From assembly GCF_905475395.1 (NCBI RefSeq), contig NC_058338.1, positions 91,125,435 through 91,189,434 on the forward strand: DNA of 64,000 nt, given 5' to 3'. Below the pieces are notes generated by a model. It saw nothing but the letters and a program-made list of their open reading frames with translations, ran no database searches and had not been told where the DNA came from. Shown here piece by piece: positions 21,740 through 31,100 of the stretch. The DNA is from Chrysoperla carnea (lineage: Eukaryota > Arthropoda > Insecta > Neuroptera > Chrysopidae). Made by a program: the position numbers and the translations under genes. Every line of letters begins with the position of its first letter. Position 1 is the first letter of the stretch.

Positions 21740-23410
21740 AAAAAAGACCTTTTTTGGGAAATATTGATTTTCGCTGATAACATTAAACGAGAAAGTTGAA
21801 CTTAATTCAAAAATATTTATTTTGAGCCAAGACTTGATCCTGTATCCGTTTCTCTAGTTATAAGCAATTAAAGTTTTGAAATTGATAGTTTTTTTTCGAA
21901 AATGGCGGGTTTGGGGGGGATAGCTATAGTATGAAAAGGTAGCACTTTTTACTTTATTATATTAAAAATATAATAAAGTATTGCGATCGAAAAAAAATCG
22001 ATATCAGGGTTTCAATGGAAATACACGTTTTGAGGGTCCCTAATTCCAAAAAAAGGGTTTTTAAAAAATGTTGCGTCGGTATGTTGGTCTTGCTGTTACC
22101 AAGCTGGAGCCTTCAATTTTCAACCGATTTTTCTCAAACTCGGTACATAGGTTCAGTTTGGTCATAACTCTAGACGATTTTTTCATTTTTTCCCTAGGCC
22201 TTTTTTCAAGGGTGGCCAAAACAGGATTTTAGGGTTTTCTCAAAAACGGCTCTAACGATTTCGATTAAACTTGGCACAAGGCTAGATCTTAAGGCCCACA
22301 CCCCCAGGGAAAACCTTTCTAAATACGGGAAAATGGGATATTCTAGGGAGAGGCTGAGGGGACAACAGTGAAACTTCGTATCAGGGTTTATATCAACAAG
22401 GTCCTAGGTTTGATATAACTTCCCTCAGGGACCCCTCCCCCTGAAGCCGTGTAGCTAGAGGAGATGAAATCGTCAAAAGTGGTCAAATCAACCCTACCCA
22501 AAATTGATCAATTATTTAAAATGTCTTTTTAAGTAACTTTTGTAACTTGGTAATCTTTGCTTAACCTCACCCTTACCAAACTACATCCTTCTAAATATTG
22601 TATTAAATCCAATAAATACCTAAGTCTGTTCCTCATTACCGTATGATTCCAAATATACCGCTTCCTAAATAAATAAAACTTAATTAAGCCAAATTAGTGA
22701 AGTTAAGAAACTGAAGCTTTTCTTTGTTTGTAAATAATTCTTACAATTGTCTGCTTTCAATAAAAATATTACAATAATAATATATCAATTTTATAATATA
22801 ATAAAGTCTTGTCCGATGTTTCGGACCGTTTATTATGTATTATTTATAATATTTTTTCGAATTTGTATTATTAGAAACAGGCCTCTATCTGTTTATTTTT
22901 GAAAGTTAATGGACCGCTGCTAACAATTGAAGCCGTTAGGGACCAAAAAATATCAACAAATCAAATTTAAATTTAAAAAAAAATTATTAACTAAAACTGT
23001 AGTATTAATTAATTTCTGAAAAATGTCCCAAATGTTCATTCTGCACTTACTGCCAGGCTAGTTAATAAAAAAAAATTTGATTTTTTTATAATTTGTAGAT
23101 ATGAGTCATACTTCGAACTGGGGGGTTCATTTCGGTCGCTTAAATCCCCTCAATTGCCAGCGGTGGTCCATCAATTTTTAAAAACAATCAGGGTGGTTTC
23201 TATTATTAATACAAATTTGAAAACAATATAATAATTTAGTACATAAAAAGCTGCTATTACTATACACCCCCTTCCTACCCTGTCGTTTCCGAGAAAATAA
23301 TTGTCAATTACAAAACTTTAATTGCTTATAAGTAGAGAACGGATAAAGATACAGGGTCGAGACTTGGCTCAAAATACGTATTTTTGAATTATCTTCATGA
23401 TTCAGTCAAT
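21740..23410. repeat. Composite repeat block downstream of Arp2
   Basis: Several families are interleaved. A left unit (21770-21905, GAGCCAAGACTTGATCCTGT) is inverted relative to 23290-23400 (ACAGGGTCGAGACTTGGCTC). A middle unit from 21950 starts with the hairpin ACTTTATTATATT/AATATAATAAAGT and runs through TGTTGCGTCGGTATG, TTTCTCAAACTCGGTACATA and the 22250-22400 part; it matches, inverted, 60690-61346. Another ATATAATAAAGTCTTGTCC end lies at 22796-22813. A third unit at 22910-23190 matches 16118 and, inverted, the esterase intron. Nothing here is coding. Confidence 0.6.
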
Positions 23411-23433
23411 ATAGACGAAAAAAAGGCCGGACC

Positions 23434-24317
23434 TGGAAAAAATTACAATGGTGACTCTGAGGTTATAGATCGTTAGGGGGGCATGTAAATAACTTTAAAA
23501 AAAATTAAGAGAATTTTTCGTTCCGCTGTTTTTGAGAAAATCCAAAAAAATGGGGAAAAAAAATTTGGAATGCGTTTTTCTCGGAATCTATTGGTTTAAG
23601 GGAAAAGTTTTTCAAATAAAAAATGTAGAAGACATTGTCAGCTACATTTTATGCCATTGGAGCAACGTCATACGAGCTAAATTACAAAAAGTAGGTGGCG
23701 TTAAAGTATCAAAAAAAGGGTTTTTCACGATTTTCATTAAGAAAAAATGATGTTTTTGTAAAAGTGTAAATGAGAAAGTTGTTTGACTCAAAATTAGCTT
23801 CAACTTTTATTTAAACAATTTTTATGAAAAACTTACCGTTTCCGAGCTAAAGTAAAACAATGTATGTTTAAAATAAACCAAGAAAATAAAAAGGAAATCA
23901 AGTACTCCTTTTCAAAATTTTAAAAAACTTAACTTTCAGATTTTTTAGCAAGCTGTATTTCAAAAACGGTAAGTTTTACAAAAAAATTGTTTAAATAAAA
24001 GTTGAAGCTAATTTTGAGTCAAACAACTTTTTCATTTACACTTTTACAAAAAAATCATTTTTTCTTAAGGAAAACCGTGGAAAACCCTTTTTTTGATACT
24101 TTAACGCCACCTACTTTTTGTAATTTAACTCGTATGACGTTGCTCCAATGACAATGTAGCTGACAGTGTCTTCTACATTTTTTATTTGAAAAACTTTTCC
24201 CTTAAATCAATAGATTCCGAGAAAAACGCATTCCAAATTTCTTTTTTCCGATTTTTTGGATTTTCTTAAAAACAGCGGAACGAAAAATTCTCCATTGTAC
24301 CATTGTAATTTTTTCCA
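23434..24317. repeat. Long palindrome of about 880 bp
   Basis: The arms run from about 23434 to 23860 and 23945 to 24317. Paired landmarks: GGAAAAAATTACAATGG / CCATTGTAATTTTTTCC; TTCGTTCCGCTGTTTT / AAAACAGCGGAACGAA; GGAATGCGTTTTTCTCGGAA / TTCCGAGAAAAACGCATTCC; TAGGTGGCGTTAAAGTATC / GATACTTTAACGCCACCTA; AGCTTCAACTTTTATTTAAA / TTTAAATAAAAGTTGAAGCT. The left arm has an extra roughly 55-bp piece near 23455-23510. The short open frames in the arms are not protein-like. Confidence 0.88.
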
Positions 24318-24387
24318 GTCAAAATGCCAGATTTACTGTACCATCATATTACAGCAACTTTATACATTACAGTCTGCATCAGACCCG

Positions 24388-24834
24388 GTAGTTCTGATTT
24401 TTCGCAGACTTGTTTATGATGTTGGCCCAATGAATAATCCAGGTTTGTGACCTAGAACACCGAACGAAACTTTGTCAAAAATCGAAAAAATCCGTGAAAA
24501 TTTCAGATTTTTTTCAAAATCTGTGAAAATTTCAGATTTTGGCGATTATAACTCTAATGGACTAGTTTTTTGATAAATCATTTTCAGAACGTTTTTAAAG
24601 TAGACTAAATTTGCTACGATATCAGACGAAAATGGACTCAATACTTTCCGAGATAAAGCATTTCAAAATTTATCGACAAAACTTGATGTGCATCAGAGAT
24701 AAAGTCAAATCCGGTAGTTCTGATTTTTAGTAGACTTGTTTAAGATGTTGTCCTAATGAATAATCCAAGTTTGTGACCTCGAGCGTCAAACGCAACTTTG
24801 TCAAAAATCGAAAAACCCGTGAAAATTTCGGCTT
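24388..24834 (+). repeat. Direct repeat (period about 325 bp) abutting ZNF-B 3' end
   Basis: A unit of about 120 bp beginning GGTAGTTCTGATTTTT and ending CGTGAAAATTTC occurs at 24388-24506 and again at 24713-24831. The second copy stops 14 bp before the zinc-finger stop codon at 24848. It may be part of a longer tandem satellite or a transposon, and may have trimmed the original 3' end of the gene (inference). Confidence 0.7.
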
Positions 24835-24847
24835 GTTTCAAAACATT

Positions 24848-26326
24848 TTAATGAGTTCGTTTATGTTTCGATAAATAATTTGAAGTAATAAACTTTTTAT
24901 CACAAACGTCACACGAAAAAGGTTTTTCACCAGTATGAGTTCGACTGTGAAAAATTAAACTATTTGAAGTAGTAAATTTTCTATCGCAAAAATCACACGA
25001 ATAAGGTTTCTCATTCGAATGAATTCTTATATGTTTATAAAGACTACTTATATCCGTATATTTTTTCTCACAAATATTACATGAAAAAGGTTTTTCACCG
25101 CTATGAATTCGTTTATGTCTGGTTAAATCACTTTTCGTGGTACATTTTTTATCGCATACGTCACACGAAAATGGTTTTTCCCCGGTATGAGTTCGATGAT
25201 GTACAGAGACATTTTTTTTCGACACAAATTTTTTGTCACATATATCACATGAAAACAGTTTTTCACCAGTATGAGAACGTTTATGCGTTTTTAAACTACT
25301 TGTACCGATAAATCTTTTATCACAAATGTCGCATGAAAATGGTTTTTCTCCACGATGAATTAATTTATGTTTATTTAAATTACTTCTTCGACCAAATTTC
25401 TTGTCACAAACATCACATGAATGGTTTTTTTCACCAGTATGAATTAATTTATGTAGCACTAAACTATGTCGAATCATAAAACTTCTATCACAAATTTCAC
25501 AAACGTAAGGCTTTTCACCGGTATGAATTCTTCTATGTATCGCTAAATTACTACTACATGTATAACGTTTTTCACAAACATCACATGAAAATGGTTTTTC
25601 TCCCGTATGCGTTCGTTTATGTTCACTTAAAGTATTACGTGCACGAAATTTTTTCCCACAAATTTCACAACTAAATGGTTTTTCACCAGTATGAATTCGA
25701 TGATGTTTTATTAATTCATTATTATTCGTAAATTTTCTATCACAAACTTTACAAGAAAATGGTTTTTCTCCCGTATGAATACGTCTATGTTTTTTTAAAG
25801 AACTGCTATTATAACATTTTTTATTACAAATATCACAAGAAATCGGATTATTATGCAATCGTTTATGCTGACTTACACTCGATTTATAGGAAAATTTTTT
25901 ATTACAAACACTACACGAAAAAGGTTTATCACCACTATGCAATTGTTTATGTGCAATTAATGCATGTTTAACAGTAAATTTTTTACCACATATAACACAA
26001 GAAAATGGTTTTTCACCTGTATGAGTTCGTACATGTGAAATTAAATTACCTTTTTGAGTAAATGTTTTATCACATACATCACATGTAAAACATTTTTTTA
26101 ATATATTATCAGTTTTTTCATTTTGAATTATTAATTCTTCTATTTGTGAGTCTTGTTCAATTTTAATATTTTCATCTTTGATCAACAAATCATGATTTAC
26201 AGGTAGTTGATATTCAATTGAATCATTTTCTTCTAAAATTTCCTCTTTAATTACTAATTCTGTATGTAATACTTCACTTTTAATATTTTCTTCACTAATT
26301 AACTGATCCATTGATTGATTTACCAT
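24848..26326 (-). CDS. C2H2 zinc-finger protein, 15 fingers (ZNF-B)
   Basis: Single exon of 492 codons. The N-terminal 80 residues are acidic with TELVIKEEILEENDSIEY, close to the ELIIKNEIF...DSIDY segment of the gene at 10483, so the two are paralogues. Fifteen fingers follow, mostly with TGEKPFSC linkers and a CDVCDKKF-like entry. Unlike ZNF-A, every finger helix differs. Departures from consensus: the core Phe is Cys in fingers 4 and 12 (CNKKC, CDKKC) and Tyr in 7 and 13; the linker between fingers 3 and 4 is two residues shorter (NNPIS). The protein ends four residues after the last finger's Leu-x2-His, directly at the final His (KRTH, stop), with no tail. Probably a nuclear DNA-binding regulator; the target is unknown. 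Confidence 0.9.
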   Translation of the reverse strand: MVNQSMDQLISEENIKSEVLHTELVIKEEILEENDSIEYQLPVNHDLLIKDENIKIEQDSQIEELIIQNEKTDNILKKCFTCDVCDKTFTQKGNLISHVRTHTGEKPFSCVICGKKFTVKHALIAHKQLHSGDKPFSCSVCNKKFSYKSSVSQHKRLHNNPISCDICNKKCYNSSSLKKHRRIHTGEKPFSCKVCDRKFTNNNELIKHHRIHTGEKPFSCEICGKKFRARNTLSEHKRTHTGEKPFSCDVCEKRYTCSSNLAIHRRIHTGEKPYVCEICDRSFMIRHSLVLHKLIHTGEKNHSCDVCDKKFGRRSNLNKHKLIHRGEKPFSCDICDKRFIGTSSLKTHKRSHTGEKLFSCDICDKKFVSKKNVSVHHRTHTGEKPFSCDVCDKKCTTKSDLTRHKRIHSGEKPFSCNICEKKYTDISSLYKHIRIHSNEKPYSCDFCDRKFTTSNSLIFHSRTHTGEKPFSCDVCDKKFITSNYLSKHKRTH

Positions 26327-26649
26327 TTTTATTTTGTAATTTAATACAAAAATTGTAAATTAATCTATTAATTTGTTTATTTTTATTATCGATTGTAAGC
26401 CCATGATTGTCATAATAGATAATATATCTCTATGTAATCATGCAACCCAATCACATAGACTTATATTAAACATAGACCAGCTGGTACCCATATCTCACTT
26501 ATCTCCTCTCCATAACTCTCCACCCATTGCTCTTCTTCAAATTACTTGCCCCCACTTCCTAAACACCAACTATACTCCCATGCCTTAGACAATAAGACAA
26601 CCTATGATTTTCACTCATGGAGCGAATAGAAAAGAAGACAGTGACTTGA

Positions 26650-26990
26650 ACTTATTCCGACATCAGAAGCACTCTCTCTTTAATATATTCTGCATTAGTC
26701 TGCACCTATTGTCTGACACAGCCAAATTTACAGCCGAAGCAAGTCTTTCGGACGGCACAGATGAAGCCTGGCAGATCAAATATTTTAATGGAATTTCAGA
26801 CAAAACTGGCGTGCGAAATGGCAACAATACACCCAAAATTCAATCTTGTCTGATTTTCGTTCGACTATTGGTTGCTCCAAATACTGTTTTAATTCATAGA
26901 AGACACTGCCAGAGCTTGGAATTTCGACTCGGAATTCTTCTCCGTCTATGCTCTAAGCGAATGTCATTGCTGACTTTTCTGAGCCTTGAT
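26650..26990 (-). pseudogene. hAT transposase C-terminal fragment, broken
   Basis: On the minus strand, from about 26950 down: EFRVEIPSSGSVFYELKQ, then YLEQPIVERKSDKIEFW, then after a frame change KYLICQASSVPSERLASAV and SDNRCRL. This order (YLxxPxxxRxxDxxxFW, then ASSVPSERLxSxA, then SDxRxRL) is the hAT dimerisation domain. An in-frame TAG lies just upstream, a frameshift separates the two halves, and a TGA follows ECF. The N-terminal and catalytic parts are absent. The open frame on the opposite strand (26604-27026) is its shadow. Confidence 0.82.
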
Positions 26991-27219
26991 ATGGCACTTG
27001 AGATAACGGGCGGAGATGTGAAATGAGACGTCTAAACCGTAAGTCTAATATTGTCGCTTCCGGAAGAAAATTATTTTTCTCGAGGGGAACGAGTAAAGCT
27101 CTTAAAAAAATATCGAATTTTGATACCCAAAATAAATATCGATAATCGATAGTATCGGACCTAAAAATATCGACAATATTTGTCGATTATTTTCTAAAAA
27201 AATAACAATGTTTTAATAT

Positions 27220-27246
27220 ATTATCGATATTTTTGTCCATCCCTAC
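27220..27246 (-). mobile_element. Possible hAT terminal end
   Basis: The minus strand reads CAGTAGGGATGGACAAAAAT followed by ATCGATA, resembling termini of hAT elements, and lies upstream of the dead transposase on the same strand. The partner end was not found. The AT-rich stretch 27100-27220 is full of ATCGATA-like words. Confidence 0.5.
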
Positions 27247-27260
27247 TGTGAAGCGGAAGC

Positions 27261-27355
27261 CTACATATCCAAAGGTAGATTTAAAATTTAGACCTCAACA
27301 AAAGTCTACATATCCAAAGGTATAGATTTAAAATTTAGATCTCCGTCAAAAGTTT
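27261..27355 (+). repeat. Tandem duplication, about 46 bp
   Basis: CTACATATCCAAAGGTAGAT plus the following TTAAAATTTAGA occurs at 27261 and again at 27307 with a two-base insertion (TATAGAT). Confidence 0.7.
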
Positions 27356-27412
27356 AGATCTTGAATTTGTTATTGATTTGAGGTATCAGCTTCATTACAT
27401 CCGTGAAGCTGA

Positions 27413-27617
27413 CCCTGGTGGAAAAAATATTTGAAAAAAGAATAATTCTTAATAAGTCTTAGGAAACTCTGAAAAAGTCTTAGAAACTTTAAAAAAGTAT
27501 TAAGAACTCTGAATAACTCTGAATTAGACTAGTCCGAAAACGTTGAGAAATTCAAAGTTCCTAAAAGAGTTTTTCAGAATTTCTTGTTCTTTCTTCAAAT
27601 ATTTTTTCCACCAGGGG
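27413..27617. mobile_element. CCCTGGTGGAAAA MITE, copy 2
   Basis: Starts CCCTGGTGGAAAAAATATTT and ends AAATATTTTTTCCACCAGGGG; it contains AACTCTGAATAACTCTGAAT. It lies about 510 bp upstream of the Rtf1 start codon. Between it and Rtf1 I see no other feature. Confidence 0.82.
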
Positions 27618-28127
27618 ATATCTTAAACATAATAATTATAGGAACATATTTTAGCAGATGTAATAACAGAAAATATTTGTATTTCGTAGAAGAATTACGA
27701 AAACTTTGTTTGGAAAAAAACACTTCTAAATATCATAAATATTAAGTCAAATATCTCGAAAACTAATTAAGATAACAATGGTAATTCAATTTTTAATTAA
27801 TTAATCTTGCCAATTTGCTACGTCAGTTATCTTATCAATGATAAATTTTATTGATCTAACAAAAATATTATGTTATTTCAATTTCAATATTGGTATTGTA
27901 AAAATATTTTTAAATTGCAATTCAAATTGACCGCGTCGTCTTCAGAGTGATGTAGGGGAATTCAATGATTTTCAAATGCATACTTTGACAAGCAGTAGCT
28001 GTGTCTCTTTTGGGTACAACAAAATATCAGTGCTTTGATATACAAATGGTTACATTAAATTAATTTGAGCGGGTCATTGTATTATTTTAGATAGTTCATT
28101 AAATATTCATAAAAATCCACACATAAA

Positions 28128-31100
28128 ATGGTTAAACGTAAAAATCAAGCACTCATCGATTCTGATTCGGATTCAGAATCAAGTGATTTAGATTCGGTAA
28201 GGAAATGTGTTTTTTTTTAATATCTAACCTTCATAAGGGCAATTTTACATAAATAATTCCGTTCATAAACTTGAAAATCTTGAAACTATTTATAGCAAAC
28301 GTAATTTCGCAATCTAAAATTGAAAATTTGATAACTATATAGCACTATCGCTTTTGTTATTGATTTTTATTTTTTTGAAAGTGTTCCAAATGTTGTATTT
28401 TTTTCTGTGTATATGATTAGGAATTGTTAACGTTGGCTAAAAAGAAGAAGAAGAGAAAGAAAACTCCTCCACAATCAAAATCTTCAGATTCTAGTAGTGA
28501 TGGTTCATCAGATGAAGATGAAGCTCCAGAGAAATCGAAATCCGAATCACCAAAACCTGCCGCTACTCCTGCAAAATCGAATCAAGGAGGTATTAATTAT
28601 TCAATAATTTAAAACAAAGTATTTTTTTTTAAGTTTCTTAATTATATAAACGTGATTATTTATTTGAGATCGAATTATTTTCGACTAGAAGTTAGAAATT
28701 TGGCTGAGACTAGGCATGATTTAATACAAAAAATATTGAATTTTCTAATAAATTTTTACTTTTATTATAAAACTAAACATGTTTGTGACAATTTCCATTT
28801 ATGGAAAATATCCTTTACAAATTCTTGGAAATTAAATATTTGAGATATTTTTTGGAAGTAGAAAACGGCTAACAGGAACTCGGGAAATTTGACATAAAAT
28901 ACGTGTTAAAATAAGTACTGCATTGCTTACCTGGATATTCGGCTGTGATAGCTTTTCTATTTTTATAGAATCATCTACGGTTCAACAGGTTCAAATAGCA
29001 CGATATAGCAACTTTCTCCCCCACTTCTTCTGTACGTGTTCTCGCCTGTGATCCTCAAATTATAAATATATTCGACAGAAATAAATATTTGCAATCTATT
29101 CTTAATCGAATACTTTTTCGGGTAGTAACGAAACACTTTTAAAAGAGTAAAATGATAGATATTTTAACCAAGATTTTAACTAATTTTTGTTACCATGGAG
29201 GCGAACGGTATTCAATTGTTTTTCTTCGATAAGAAAATATTCCCTGTAATTTCATAAATTGAATTCTTGCTATCTTCTATTAAATTAGATCTTCTCCCAT
29301 GGCGAGTTTTTTTAAAGGATATAACATCCTCGTACGAAAATCTTCTAGGAAATTTTCAGGTAGAAGAAAAGGTAAAGTTTTTTTTAAAAGTTAAAAAACC
29401 AAAATATTTCTCAGTTATTTAATAATACAAGTGAATAAGCCGGAAAAAAGTGTTGATAGTGGAAAAATTGAGAAACAGCACCGATTTTAATGAAAATTTT
29501 CTGTATCGTGTATATAGGACCCCAAGGAATATTCAGCCAACTTAAGCTAGTCATAGGGGGACATAGGGCTTCCAGTTGGGGGCATAATTAGACCAAAATT
29601 TTTGTGAAATGGTTATTTTGGCTTGTAAATTGTCATCTAGTAGATATTTTTGTTCGCTGAATACGAATTCGATGTCAGATTATACCGATTATATCACGTA
29701 TTCCGAAAATCGTGCAATTTTGGCCAAGAAATTCACAAAAAATATTAAATATTGGCGTGGAAATGCTAAATTTTACATTTATACAATTATATCAAGGTAT
29801 TTGTAGTTTCTAGAGATCATGTTCAGAAAAAAATGTTTAATTTTTAGTTTCTGGCAAAGATGTGCACGGCTTTCGTAACCAAAATTACCCCCTGGAGCAC
29901 AGTTTGGATGATAAATACTTAATTTGCCGTTTTGTAACAAAAAAGTGAAATTCTTGACCAAAAATAGAACAATTTTCAGAATCCGTGTAATCTGATATCG
30001 GATTCGTATTCAGCATTTCAAAATAAGCACTGAAAAAATGTTTATACTATATATGCCCGCCGCTGGGGTCCTATGCCTCCCTACGACTAGGAATCAGTTG
30101 GCTGAATATTCCTTTTGGTCCTATAAACACATTACAAAAGTTTCGATAAAATCGGTGCTGTTTCTCAACTGTTCTATGCATCCCGGCTTATTAACTATAC
30201 TATAATTTAAACATCAAAGTAATCGTAGGACAGTTGATAAAAATAAAAATTTGAAAATTTATTTTAATTTAGCAGCTTTTTAATAAATTTTTTCTTAAAT
30301 GTGTAGTCATAAACTAATTCTGGGCAAACGAGGTATAATTAAATATTTTTATAAATTAAAATATTCGTTTTTGGTAATTGTCTAGGAAAATGTAACCATG
30401 GAAATAGAATTCGTGTCATAATATTCGATCAAAACCACAACCAACGATTTTCGCGTCCGCAAGAAATTTACCCGTAAAACTTCAGAAACCAGATCTTCCT
30501 TTGGAAAAAAAAATAAGGAAATTCAGGAATCGGTATTTATTTTACGCCAAAGTTTCCGCGCACGTAATTTAATGGTATTTCCTTCGAACTCAACAATAGA
30601 GCGCAGGATAGTTGCGAAAATGAAATGTGAACATATATCTCTGTGTCATATATTTCTGAATAGTTTATCTGTACCCGCGAGGAATCCTAGTAATACAGTG
30701 AATAAGCCGGGGAAAAGTGTCGATAGTGGAAAAGTTGGGAAACAGCACCAATTTTAAAGAAACTTTTTGTAACGTGTTTATATCACCCCAAGGAACATTC
30801 AGCTAACTTAACTTAGTCGTAGGTGCGCATAGGACCCCATCCGGGGAATATGCAGCTTAAAATTTTTTTGAATTCCTTATTTTAGTTTAAATTTGTCATC
30901 TACCAAAAATACTGGTCGCTGAATATGAATTTGATGGCAGATTACACAAATTCTGTCACGTATTCCAAAAAGCATGCCATTTTTGGCCAAAAATGGCACA
31001 GGAAACACAATATTTTTTTGTCACAAAAAAATATTTAATATTGACGCTAGAGACATAAGTTCATAAAAAAATATTTATTTTTTAGTTACTGGCAAAAATG

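Noticed and set aside
25081-25971. Plus-strand frames opposite ZNF-B
   Set aside because: Repetitive composition arises from the reverse complement of zinc-finger codons.
26604-27026. Plus-strand open frame of 140 codons
   Set aside because: It is antisense to the broken hAT transposase; the protein signal is on the minus strand.
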